NCBI GenBank assembly: GCA_013365325.1
Contig: JABVXV010000007.1
Span: 310,001-374,000 of the forward strand
From: Dipetalonema caudispina
Taxonomy: Eukaryota; Nematoda; Chromadorea; Rhabditida; Onchocercidae
Direction of reading: 5' to 3'
Length of the DNA: 64,000 nucleotides
Shown: positions 11,881 to 24,801 of the stretch, one piece after another
Position numbering within the stretch: the stretch's first letter is position 1
Layout: every line of letters begins with the position of its first letter
Notes under the pieces: model-generated
Database searches by the model: none
Seen by the model: only the letters and a program-made list of their open reading frames with translations
Told to the model about the DNA's origin: nothing
Translations under genes and position numbers: made by a program

Positions 11881-14611
11881 ATGTCAGCAGGACCTATCTT
11901 GGAGAGGAATCAAGGTAAGTTAAAATGATTATCTTCGGATTGCATTCCGAGCGTTGTCGCTCACCAACAAGCTGTGTTTGAATAATGTGTTAACCTTATT
12001 ATTATTCTACCCTCTTGAAATGCACTTTAGTGCTCTTTCTGAGCAGGGATTTTTGAATTACATCAGTTAATTCAATGTATTCAAAACATGTTTAATTTTT
12101 TGTTTTCTTCGGAAACTGCTACGGTTGCACTGTTTTTTAATGGATTGTTTGTAGGATGTTCTTATCAACTTTTCTATATAAAATATGGTTTCAGATGCCA
12201 CAATTTACGTTGGTGGCTTGGATGAGAAAGTGTCTGATGCAATTTTATGGGAATTGTTTGTGCAAGCAGGACCGGTTGTATCGGTGAATATGCCGAAAGA
12301 CCGAGTGACAAGCTCACATCAGGGGTTATTCCACTTTTGAACTTAGAATTGAGCTTCAGATCCCATTGCATACATTTATTCTACATAGATTTTGATTTAC
12401 TTAGGCAGAATGCTAATTCCTCTTGTTATTCATTATTGAATTGATTTGATCACTGGTTCCTATGTGCAAGAGTTTTTATTTTCAGCTTTGGTTTTATTGA
12501 GTTCATGGGTGAAGAAGATGCTGATTATGCAATCAAGATCATGAACATGATAAAATTGTATGGGAAACCTATAAAGGTCATTATAATTATGTTTGGAAAT
12601 TACTCACGAATGTGTTCAGATTGAAGAATTAGTTAATCAGCTGTCAATGTTATTTTGCTTGGGAAGTGTAATTTGAATTTGCTTGAATAGTGCATGACTT
12701 TAATAGCAGTATAACTGAAGCTTAAATGGATCTCTCAATGTTTACAAAAATCCTGAGCCATTCGTATTTATTTATATTGTACTTCCTCTCATGTTTGATA
12801 GCTTTCACTAATTCCGAGTTGGTTAGGCATCAGTGAAGATTTAATAAAGCAATGAAATGAATAAAATATTTGAAGTTGAAAATAATTGAAACAACCGATT
12901 TTTCCAGGTAAATAAGGCGTCAGCCCATGAGAAGAATATGGATGTTGGTGCAAATGTATTCGTTGGTAATCTGGATCCAGAAGTGGATGAGAAATTACTT
13001 TTTGATACATTCAGTGCATTTGGAGTTATCTTACAGGTCTTTTTTCTTCTCTTAACTAATTCTTGACATAGCCATGAATCTTCTCCGTCATCTCATAACT
13101 ACGCTTATTCTTTGCTTTGTTAATTTGGTTTCTTTATCATATGTACATAGAGAAAAGCCCTCTTACGTTATTCCGGAAAGGAGATGAATTCAGCTGTATA
13201 GTTTTTATTCGAAAAAGTGTGATGTGTGATTTTGCATATACATAATGTATCATTGAGGATGCTGTTTATTAAGTTTCTGCCCAAATCCATTGGGATGATC
13301 ATTTTTCAGGTTCCAAAAATAATGCGTGATGCTGAGACGGGTAATAGTAAGGGTTTTGCATTTGTGAATTTTGCATCGTTCGAAGCATCAGATTCAGCTA
13401 TTGAAGCAATGAATGGACAGTTTCTTTGCAATCGAGCTATCACTGTGAGTTACGCATTCAAAAAGGATACAAAGGTTTGTTCTCTTTTTCTATCCATTTT
13501 TTAGTTTTGGTGTTTTCCCCTTTCGGGATAGATCTATAGAGCATTATTTTGATGTTATGAATTAGTTTCTATTTATGGAATCTTTTTATGAAACAGAGAA
13601 ATTGCTAGTATTCATTGGCTCTGTAGAAATTCGGTTTGGGTTTCAGCCCTTAAAAAAGAAAAATTCTAGAATTTCTTCATTAATGCTTCATATTTTTACT
13701 TGCTGAACTTTTAGAGCTAGTCTTTTTCTTTATTTAACAAGAATGTTAAATGTAGCAACGTTGAATTTCGTGTTGATTGGAATTTGCTGAAATCAGCAGT
13801 CTTGTTGGTTTAAATTTTTGTCAAAACTTCAGGGTGAACGACATGGTACTGCTGCAGAGCGAATGCTAGCTGCACAGAATCCTTTGTTTCCTTCAGACAA
13901 ACCAAATCAAATATTCTCTGATGGAAAATTGCCGCTTGCACCTGTGCTTCATCCACCTCCACCAGGTCCTCCAATACCTCCACCGATGATCCCACCAATG
14001 GCTGGACCACCGCCTGCAATCTTCCCACCACCGCCACCACCCATGCCTACACCTGGCGCAACACCTATTCCACCACCACCTCCACCGCCTGCTCCGCCAA
14101 CGCCACTCGGCACTCCCAGACCACCGCCGCCAATGAGTGGTGAGTATTTGATAATTTGGTTTTCATTGTATTCCATTTACTTTGTATAATCTTTCAAGTA
14201 AAATCAAGGAAAGTTCAATTATATACTACGTCACTTAAATGAATTATTCGGCAACCTTTTCAGTTAAAGCCCAAAAACCTTTCTAAATTGATAGTAATTG
14301 CCTCTCGTTCCTCCATAATAATTATCCTGAAATTTTCAGCTCCATTACCAATGTGGGGAATGCCGCCGCCACCACCGATAACACCAGGGATGCGACCGCC
14401 AGCAACACCTACGCCGACGCCACCTCCACCACCTCCTCCGCGGGGTTTCCCTCGAATACCGCCACCGTTCCCTCCTATGCAAGGTCGTGCGCCGTTTCCT
14501 CCACCGCCACCTCCCTCAGTGCGAATGATGCGCCCTCCACCACCTCCCATCATGCGTCCTTCTCGGCCACCACCTCCTCCGACATCTGCTCCCGCGCCCA
14601 CATCGTCATAA
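11881..14611 (+). CDS. sap-49: Splicing factor 3B subunit 4 (SF3B4/SAP49)
   Basis: Seven exons, 11881-11914, 12195-12324, 12486-12576, 12908-13036, 13310-13474, 13833-14139 and 14340-14611, encode 375 residues. The N-terminus [20 protein letters not shown] matches SF3B4. RRM1 has RNP2 IYVGGL (residues 15-20) and RNP1-type GFGFIEF (55-61). RRM2 has VFVGNL (102-107) and KGFAFVNF (142-149), followed by [13 protein letters not shown] and the conserved [17 protein letters not shown]. From about residue 215 the chain is almost all proline, methionine and glycine, as in other SF3B4 proteins, but shorter. The protein is part of the U2 snRNP SF3b complex and tethers it near the branch point by contacting pre-mRNA and SF3B2 (family knowledge). 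Long proline codon runs create open shadow frames on the other strand that are not genes. Confidence 0.96.
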
Positions 14612-16324
14612 GTTCTTAGATGATCTGTCGTTATATCTATTGGTCGCTACGGAATGCTGATTTCGAATGTATTATCAGCTGTGACTTCTTCAGCTTTTTA
14701 TTCATTGTTTCTGATTTTCCTTCCACGATAACTTTAAGTTTGCCAAAGTTACTCAACGATTCAGTGTTAGTTAGTAGTCAGGAAAATGTAAAATTAAGAT
14801 TATCTCGCTAAAGAACCATTTCGTTATGCAGATTTCAAGGCACTGGAAGGTCAAGTTTCGTGACTGATCAGTATTTTTTTCATTACTCCCACGATTTTTT
14901 GGCTGTTTTTTTAATGTTGCTGTTTGTTGGTTATGTTTGTATTTAATGATATTCGTTTGTTACATTTGTGAACAAATAAAGATAATCTCACTACTACATT
15001 TCCTAGCATTCTTTTCCAGATTCTTCGTAAAAAAATCTTTAGAATTAACATTCGATTTCGCATCGATCATTGGAAAATGTTGGATATACATAGTGAAGGT
15101 TTACCTGGTGAGGGAACATGTTGATATTTACATGCTTCTTATTTTGAAGATATGCATGAGTGAAGCGTTTATATGCAGATTGTAAAAGATCTAAAATTCG
15201 TAGATCTGTTGGTGGGCAGTTAAAGATGAAAGAAAATCAAACCGTCAATGTTGATAAGGTTTTGGTAACATAAAGTTTTGCATTTTACAGTAGCTCCATT
15301 TATATTACTTGAAAAATCATCTGATTTCCTTGAAAATTGTGTATTCTTTAATGAGTGAAGCATTGAAATGAAGGGAATTTTATAGGTTAAAGAATCTCTA
15401 AAAAGTGCTATTGAGTTAGAAATTAACGTTTGCTTATTGGGACAATTCTCTTCGATTTCATTTTAAATGATTAGCAATTTATCCAGTTAATAATTGCAAT
15501 ATGAGTAATTTCATGCTGTACTAAGTCGATTCATGCTATAATTGCTTGGCATCAAATTTTTTTACAATACTTTTATTACCTATTCTCAGCTTCTTTCGAT
15601 GTTATGCGTAAATATTGTTCGTAGCTTTGTTCTATGGTTAACTGTGATTGATTTCCGTTATTGCAGTTGTTATTATTTACTATTATAAGTTGAATGTTTA
15701 TCTTTTGCTTTATCATCATTTTTGGTTTGTCAAGTCTATTAAATGTTTCGAGTGGTAAGTGGAATTTATGAGTTCATATTTACCTGAATAGGAAAAAACG
15801 GAAGGAAGGATGAAAAAAAATGAAGAGACTTTTGAGAGGGCAATTACTGTTATCATTACTGGCCTATCACAAATATTTCAGATCAAACTTTCATTTTTAC
15901 AATATTAAATTAAAATTTACAAATCCTTTCTTCTATCTTTCAATGATCATCACTATCAGTAGCTTATCAAATCTCATAGCAAAGAGGAAATAAGCCCACA
16001 ATCGTCCAGCTGTTGCTATGTCATTTCACAAAGGCAGGAGGCAACATTTGAAGTGAGAGGAAGACTGAGTTTTAATTGATGATCGATTTCACTACAACCA
16101 TACAATAAGCAGTAAACTTTTCTTCTTACACAGCTTCATCTGTTACTTGTGCTTCTTTTAATCATACTGATAACATCCTGTTGCACTGATAAGCTTATTG
16201 AAACCAAACATTACTGCTATCGGAGAACAATGGTTTGTTACTACATCGGTGTGAAATTTCACTGATTGTTAGTTCCGATCTTGGATCGTAGTTTACGAGA
16301 AGTTCCTGAAATTTGCAGTACCTT
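14612..16324. other. Intergenic spacer SF3B4-acyltransferase
   Basis: AT-rich sequence of 1.7 kb, including the SF3B4 3' untranslated region. No exon is supported on either strand. A TTTGCAG site at 16312-16318, six bases before the next ATG, is a likely trans-splice acceptor. Confidence 0.4.
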
Positions 16325-19300
16325 ATGCAAATTTCGAAAGAGATTTGTTTTATTCTGGTTTTTCCGCTTCTCGTAGTCAGTGGTGATGACTTTTTGGAAG
16401 AAGAAATACGATTGGAAGGCAAAAAAGATACCGATAATGTGCTAGGGGCATTTGTTACCGAATTTTTCGCTGATTCACAATGGCAGCTAATCATTGATTT
16501 GGATTTCTTTAAAAGTTTATTTCTTCGTCCAACAAGCAAATTTGAGAAAGCGTTAAAAACAGGTGATGAATCATACATCAGACAATTACTCACTTTGTTG
16601 GAACCATTGAAGGTACTTTTTAGCTTTTGTTCTCTTTCGTTTATTTACTCGATTAATACTTACTCGAGCGATTAATCGATTAATTTCATCTACCCTCAAT
16701 TCTTCTATCTTTTCACATCATAAAGAAGTAGTTCGTACGAAGTTAAAATCTTAATTTAAAGTCAAATATATTATACTCTTGACCTTGTTACCACATTGTA
16801 ATTCTTGCGGGAAAGACTTATAACTAATTAGTCTAATTATTAAGTAAGTTGCTTGAAGTCTTTTTCTAAGGCTTGCTAAGACATATCAAATGTTAAGATT
16901 ACCACTCTCCTATAATGATGCATATGATAGACCAATAGTTTCGATGTATCTTTCGAATGTATGAAATATGTTGATAATGATTGTTAATTTAAGAAATTTA
17001 AAAGAATTAGTGGAAGGAAAGGCTTTGTTTTTGGTCTAAAATTTTAAAGATTATGGATCTTTCGTTTGAATGGCAGTAGTATATAACCGGATGAACTTCA
17101 TCGACATATGCAGAATTCTTTAGATAATTACGACAACAACCAGTAATGAAATATTTTCATATTTTCCAACCTTACTTTCAGAAATATGACGTGTCATCAC
17201 CTTGTCTTGCCGATATAGCTTATTTTTTATGGACAGCTATGGATTATACTCGTTCTAATGAGCAAAACAATGACTGTACTAATTGTACTTGTGAATTTCA
17301 AGCGCATAATCGTCAAAATCATCGATGGATTTTCAACGGTCTGATTTAAATAATATGATCATTTTATTGCAGATATATTCTTTTTCATATTTAGGGACTT
17401 TTTCTACACCTTCATATGACATATTTCCTCATTAATTGATAGCTCATTTAATTTTTATTATAATTTATGTTCACGCAACAAGTAGTTTTGATGTTTCTTT
17501 TGATCAACTGACCTTTCATCTTTTGCAGTATTGGATGCGATGGGCAAGGTACCAGCTGGTATCTTAAGCGGCAATAATCTCTGGATCGGATCATGGAGTG
17601 CTTGTCGACGTATTTCAGTTGTCAAAAATCGCCAGCAGTATATTTTCTTCTTGCTCCTTAGTACTTTCAGTCACTTGAATTTTTTGACTTCAAAAATATA
17701 GTAATTTTGCTGTCGTCTGCTATCAAATGGGGAAATTCAGAAAATCCAAACAATCAAATAAATTTTATTTAGGCAAAGATGGTCGGGTCAATATTGCCTG
17801 GCTAGCTTCCAGCCATATAGTTCTGCTGATCCGTTCAAAAACATTGGTTCTAGCCCTTTTGAAAAACCCAATGAACATTGCAGGTTTGTTCCTACATCAC
17901 ATTAAATAAGCTGTCTCAATTTTCATTTAGACTTTTCCAATTAGATTTGTTTCCTATCTGTTCCCTCATCCTTGATATATTTCCTAATTCAAATTCATTT
18001 CATTTTAAACTTACAATCTCTAGGAATTAGTGGTTTTTCCTCATTCGGACATAGTTGAAATTTAAATCTAGGAGTTTCTGAAGATTCTCTAACTCAATTT
18101 AACTTGTTATATTTAGTCTAACCATGGGTTTCGAAATTTTTAAATCATTTTTTAGGAGTTCAAGTACTTGGCGCTTAAATGAAACAAATGATGAAAATGA
18201 AAAATGTTTCACTTTAATTCCACTTCTCAACTATGGCATCTGCACGCCAGATTCTTGCACGAATTATGACGTAAAGAAAATTTTCGAATTAGGTCACTTT
18301 TTCTTAATTTTAAAATTAATGCATTTACAAGATCTTTGCTTAGGTTTAGAATTCGAAAGATTTAATTGGAAACGCTAGCATTAAAGACCAAAAGCTCCTG
18401 GCCAGCAAATGTTATTGTAACATATCATGCGGTTGCGAGCCATTTCAGAAATTGTTAAGTTTAAAAGTTCGATTTTCTGCTTTTACAGTTTACAAATCAG
18501 TTGAAAGCGCTATTGGCCGACAAGTGGTGTGCAATGTGGACATTGTTTGTCGCAATAATCTACCTCACTCCCAGCTTTCTCATGATTCGAGTTCGCTAAT
18601 TGTGCTGTAAGTCCATTACTTAGGCCTAAATTGAAGTTTGTTGTAATATGTAATAATTTAGAAGCATCTTTTTAGATACGCTCAGAATTACAATACCATT
18701 GGATTAAAATAAGGGCTTTAATTTAATCTGTCAGTTTAAAAACTCTTGAGAGATTTACTTCTGTTGGGATGGAATGTTTTATCTTGTAGAGGTTACAGGA
18801 TATTAAGACCTTTTATTTTAATTTTGCATTTATTTAATTTAAAATTTATGGATCATTTTAAATCTGATAGATCACTTGGAAATTCATGAATTTTGAAAGG
18901 AATTAAAAAAATCAAAAAATTCTAAAAATAATAGAAGCTCTCTCTCAAATGTGATCATTGAATATTTATTCTTCGTTTAAACTTTAAACTTTCTGCTTCA
19001 ACATGATAAAGTGAAGTTTTTGCAGATTTTTTATACTCTTTGTACTGGTGTTGATGCTTTTTGGCACCCTCTATGATTATCTTGTTTATCAAACGGAATT
19101 GAAGAATGAAGAGAATGAAATATGCAGTAAAAAACAAAGTAGGCTGCTTTAACTTTCTTAAAATCCTTTGCTTTTATTTAGAAAATTTCATTGCTAACTA
19201 TCAGCTGTGTTAGCTGCTGAGATTCAAAATTGATTCTTCATGAATCGTGATTCTCATTTCTTTAATCGGCTTGTTGCAATATGCAATATCACACCAACAG

Positions 19301-22300
19301 TGGCGCTTAAAATAAACAATAAACTGGAAGGAAGCATCAGCAAGAAATAGAATTTAACTAGAATTTCCCCTTTCATTTCTTGATTCGTTAATAATTGCTA
19401 AAATTTTTTATGATTAAATTACTCCTTTAGCTTTTTGTAATATTTCAGACTGGTTCGTAAAAGTATTATTAGCATTTTCGGTTTACACCAATGGACGAAA
19501 TATCTTAAGAACTGAGAAACAAAGTAATCAGATCCATTGCCTTCATGGTACTAGAGTTCTCAGTATGTTCTGGATTATTCTCGGTCATTCATATTACTAT
19601 ATCATCAGTAGTCTAACAGTTGGTACGTTTTTGTTTTGAAATCCGTAAAGTAATAAAAGTTTTGAAATTAAAAAACAACCTTTTCAAAGAAAGATATGAA
19701 TCCTACGAGAGTTGCAATGTACTTAATTGATAGTGCTGCTTCGGAGATTAGATTTATAATGACTAATTTTAATTTTCATCGCACTTAAATGAATTTACTT
19801 CAGATAATTTATTACCCGCAATGATTGCATTTCCGCAGAAAATTTTCAACCTTATCATTGTACAAGCACCGCTTGCCGTTGATTCATTTTTCTATCTCAG
19901 GTTTTTTTATAATTTATGGGTTGTTTTAGGCACTCAAAGTTAGAACTTCCAGAAATTTCAAAGATTTTAAATTATTTCGGATTTGTGGTGCTTTGTTTAG
20001 ATTCGTATTCAGTTTCAGAAATTCCATGGTGTTTTTGAATTTCATTGAACATGTTTAAATTGTGCGTGTAAACTTCCAGTTACCTGGTCAATTTTCAGTG
20101 GTATGTTAACTTCATATTTGTTCATGGAAAAGTTTAAAGCGGAAGCTGCGAAAGGTCGTTCAATATATTCATTAGATATGTGGTCGCTTTTTTATATTCA
20201 TCGATATATCAGGTTTGTATTTATTCCCCTACTCAAAATACTAGGATTTCACTTATTATTTCATAATCTTCAAAAGATTATAAGGTTAATGTAGCACATT
20301 CATTATGATGTTTCTGACTTGCATATTAAAGGCTTACTCCGATATATTTAATGATTATGGTTCTGGATGTCACATTGTTGACACATTTCTCCGATGGACC
20401 ATTTTGGCGACCTATTGAAGCAAACTATTGTCGCAAAAGTTGGTGGACTAACCTAATTTATATGAATAATTTTTTGCTGCAAGATGTTGAAGTTGTAAGT
20501 TTTTCATCATTCTTAATGTAGTATTTCATTTTTGTCCTATCTGTTGAGATTTCAACTTCATAAATAATGTCTATTACACTGCCGTTTAGGGCCTAAAAGA
20601 TGTTTTTACTTTAAGCGCCATTTATGTAGAGCTAAACTAAGCCAATTTAGCTCCCCTATTTCTTCACCACGTGATATTCGACTCCATGTATCAGTTGTAT
20701 TTCTGAAATTCACAAATAGTATAGTTCTTATTTGAAAGATCTTCGTTTTTCAAGTCTTTTGTAAAACTTTTTGCAAAATCAATATAATATAAAAACTACT
20801 ACAACATTTGGAGTGTATGGGATGGACATGGTACATGGCTAATGATATGCAGTTTCATATATTTTCACCATTACTTCTTATAATTCTGTACAGGTTAGTT
20901 AATCATATATTTAATACAATATGAAAATTATAACATTATCTATTTGCTAATGATGAACTTGTTTGCTACTTATTTATCAGTTCTAAATATTTAAAGCATT
21001 TTAAACAAAAGACTTTCTATCAAAAATCAAATTTAAAGTCAGATTTGTAGAAATCAGCTTGTTGGTATCATCATTGCTCTATCACTGATTACCATATCAT
21101 CCTTGGTACATTTATTCATCATTCTTGCAAATAACTATCCACCTGCCCCCATACTGACTGCCAAATTGCAACTGTATGTTTCTCCTGTTTTCTTCTTTGG
21201 ATTATGAACACCTAAGTTTTCGTTCTTTGATAACTTTTTGAGATCATTCAATCTTTTGAAGTCAAGCGTAAAGTTTTTCTATAATCTATTTTTTGCAAAA
21301 AGTAATGAGATAATTTCAGAGTACAGGATCTAAGTACATATTGGCCAGATGTCTATGTGAAACCGTATATTCGTTGCAATCCATATATAATTGGTATATT
21401 GGTAGGATATGCGGTACATAAATGTACACTTCGACCCACATTTCCTAGGGTATTTTTGAATTCGAAATATAAAAGAAGAGATCTTTTTCAGAAAGTAATT
21501 TCATTTTTTTCCAAATTTTCTATTTTTCATTTTTTTTTTTTTTTTTAGTGGAAAATAGTAGCAGGTTGGGTGCTATCTACCATTTTTGGACTTCTAGCCG
21601 TGTTTGGCTTGTATAACTATGCTCGCACAGGCGATATATCAGACGCAGCACGTATTATTTATGCTCTATTCGGACGAAATGCGTATGCGTTAAGTTTAGC
21701 ATGGGTTACTTTTGCATGCGCCACTGGATATGGAGGTTAGCCCTATTAAATGTTTGAAATCTCTCTATGTTTCCAATGCAGTAACTGATTTCCGAATTTT
21801 GAATGCCTGACCTTAACAACATTTGTTCCTTTGTAGACAGATATGCTACGAGTAATAGCAGTCTCGAGAAAAATCACCAATGAGCGTCCTGATTTCAGGA
21901 GTGGTAAATGATATGTTAGGCTGGCGAGCCTGGATACCATTAAGTCGTATAACATTTTGTGCGTATCTCATCCATCCCATTCTGTTACAAATTTATTATT
22001 TGAGTCGACCACATGCTTTCCATTTCACTACTGTTTACCAGATGGTACGTTCTTCAATAACTTCTGTTTTTCTGCCTCCCAAAAAACGTAGAAATTCCAC
22101 ATCATTGATGTTTCATAATAAAAAAAATTTATGCTATAAATGCTGTAGCGAAGCTTCATTTGACCTGATCATAATGTAGATGATCGACAACTGTTGCACA
22201 ATATCAGGACATTGTAATTTGTCTCGTAATTTTTAAGCGCTGCTGTGTTTCCCACAAGGTGAGATCATATGATTTCTATTACTAAAGCATCATATCCTAA

Positions 22301-22604
22301 GTCGGTATTTTTAAGACTTTTTTTTCAGCTCTACCAGTTTGCTATAGCTGTTGCAATGGCATATTTTACGGGATTATTTCTAAGTTTAGCATTCGAGGTA
22401 CCTGTATCCAACTTGGAAACCCTATTGGTCGATAAAATTATGGGGAAAATAAAGGCGCATCGACATCGGAAACCACCGCGGGTAAAAGTACAATTTGGAG
22501 TAGTGAGTAATGATGATGCAGACGATATGGTGTTAAAGGAAGCGGTAATACAGTCATATACTGATGATGTTTCTTTAAAAGAAAAGCAACCAACTCATTC
22601 ATAA
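16325..22604 (+). CDS. NRF-6-like multipass acyltransferase
   Basis: Seventeen exons encode 840 residues: 16325-16612, 17182-17338, 17529-17637, 17773-17883, 18156-18292, 18489-18606, 19026-19138, 19449-19622, 19804-19900, 20099-20212, 20332-20494, 20814-20893, 21051-21173, 21320-21449, 21549-21735, 21899-22044 and 22329-22604. A signal peptide (residues 1-20, ICFILVFPLLVVSG core) is followed by a cysteine-rich NRF domain with the marks SPCLADIAYFLW, GSWSACRRI, SGQYCLASF and YGICTPDSC. A membrane segment comes next (FILFVLVLMLF), then the acyltransferase-3 domain opening with HGTRVLSMFWIILGHSYYY, which carries the conserved R and H, and about ten further hydrophobic segments. The family (nose resistant to fluoxetine) is greatly expanded in nematodes; C. 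elegans NRF-6 and NDG-4 act in gut lipid or yolk transport and drug sensitivity (established). The cytoplasmic tail is basic then acidic. The exact substrate cannot be told from sequence. Confidence 0.93.
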
Positions 22605-24801
22605 AACTGCAAAACTTCGAATAAAGTGGATTTAACATTTTGTTCTTCTATTTGTTATCATCAAAATTGTATTTGATTTTCACTTTGTATGTAATATTAA
22701 ACTTTGAATTCCAACCATCTTTGCATATCACTTAAACCTAAGAATAAAGATTAGCTTCTGAACGAAAACAAACATCTCTTACAACCAGAATTATAAATGT
22801 TAGTGCATTATTGTTCACGACAAACTGAACGAGTGGAATGGTTAAGGAATTGATGAATAATTATACATAAAATAGCAATGCATACTATTTTCAGTGATGT
22901 TATAATCGTTAGCGGTTTGTAAGTTTAATTTCAATTCCATCGTTTCCAGTTTTTCATGTCAGACTTGGCGTTTTAAAAGATATTTGGTTTTGAATGAAAG
23001 TTGCTAGGCTCAACTCCAAACTGTATTTTTGAATTATCAAAATGTCTTTGATAAGAATACAATGTCAGGTTTTTTTGTTTTCACTCAAATTCTCACAATT
23101 TCTTAATCGTTCGTTTATTTCCTTTTCAGCTAATTAATCGATCAAGCTAAATTTTAAAACCTTAACAGTTATAGGATCGGAAGGGATCAGCTACATTTCT
23201 TCCAGTTTCTTTCATATAAAATTCCTTGCTAAGTTTCGTTACTATTGCTCAATTTGAAATGAAAACAAAGAAATATTCGATTTGAAATTTCACACTAATG
23301 CATTTCCAAACACGAAAAATGTTTGCTTAAATTGTCGAAAAAGATTTCTGAAACATAAAAATCCGAATTTTGTAGTGGTGATTCGATGTTTGTTTTATGA
23401 ACAGTACAAATTTATTGTATTCCATTCATTATTATTTTGTCCTGCAGATTGTGATCGTCGAAACCTCGGAACTATTGGAGTAGAGTGAATTTGTCATTCA
23501 ACAAAAGCGCCCTGTAATGCTATTTTTGATCACTATCCCCCAGCAATTTGCCACTCTATTTGAACATTATTTTTAAAGTTATACTGCGTATATTTCAAAA
23601 AAAGGAAAAAAAATGAGGCATAGCATTGGGATGATCAGTACTAAATAAAATGCAATCTAAATGGAACAGGTATTATTGTAACTGAATAATAGTTTCAATC
23701 CATTAAAATTATCTCTCATATTTTAATTACTCTTTTTCTACTGCTTTTATTGATATCATTGATGTACATTTGGATGTTGTTCAGAACTGTTATCGTATAT
23801 TGACAGCAACACGGAAATGCATTTATTCCCTTTATCAGGAAGAAATTACACACTACTGATTGATTTCCAACCTTTCTAGATCGAAATCCATCTATCTATG
23901 CTTCATAGAAATTTATAGTTTTGCATTGCTATCATGTGAAATACTTGGAAGTTTTAAATTTATTTTTGCATATTTTCATAATTTATTTGTTTCATTCAAC
24001 TAGCATATTTTTGGTATGAAAGTAGAGAAATGTTTCGGATCAAGACAACATTAAGCTTTTTGAAATAATTTATTCAGGCGTGAATAAAGATACATGTTAG
24101 ATTCATGTAGTGCTTCAAGGGATTCTGATGGCAATCTTTGCATTTTTGTTTAGTTGTTGAATTTTCTAACTTTGAGAAGTTACTATCAATTATGGAATGA
24201 TGAAAGTCGAATGCTTTTTGTTCATAACGCTGATAAATGATACATCATTTGATCTCTTTTACTTTTTGTACTTGTACTTCCTTAGCTTACTGATAATATT
24301 AAGTATCAGTTTCGATTAAGTTTCAATCATTCAAACCATTCATTCATCTCAAATTTTCAAATGACATGTTAGCATCAATTAAGTTATATACAGTAGGTAG
24401 TATCTATTTGAGGAAATTTTTGAAGAGGTTTCTAAAAGTTACTAAACACTTCTCACAATCCCACATTTTTTTAAATTTATCACATCGTTACGCTCCTTAA
24501 TGTACCTTACGTGAAAGAGCAATCATCCGTAATTCTAACGTGTTTCTATTTCAGATTGTTTGTTAAAAGGGAACAGTGTACTTAATTTTAAGATTTTTAA
24601 TTTAGACTTCATGGGTGTATTACTTTGCGTTTTACAATGCATTTTTTGCAGTGACTAAATTGCAAATGCTTCTGTCGCAATGATTTGTTTCACTTTCAAT
24701 TTATTAAATGAGTTCAGCAATTTCAATAGGCAAAATGAATGAACAGAGGTGGGAAGTTTCCATAAATAATATTGAGTCTAATTTTAGAATCCAACGAGAA
24801 G
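22605..24801. other. Intergenic spacer acyltransferase-KCC
   Basis: AT-rich, 2.2 kb. No convincing exon. A short open stretch after a CCTGCAG site near 23450-23487 is unsupported. The KCC start lies 14 bases after a TCTAATTTTAG acceptor-like site (24777-24787), a plausible spliced-leader site. Confidence 0.35.

Noticed and set aside
13949..14601. Glycine-rich minus-strand open frames
   Set aside because: They are the reverse complement of the proline-rich tail of SF3B4; CCA/CCG runs leave the opposite strand open.
16195..16593. 132-codon minus-strand frame over the first acyltransferase exon
   Set aside because: It is the antisense shadow of the signal-peptide exon, whose plus-strand protein chains in phase with 16 further exons.
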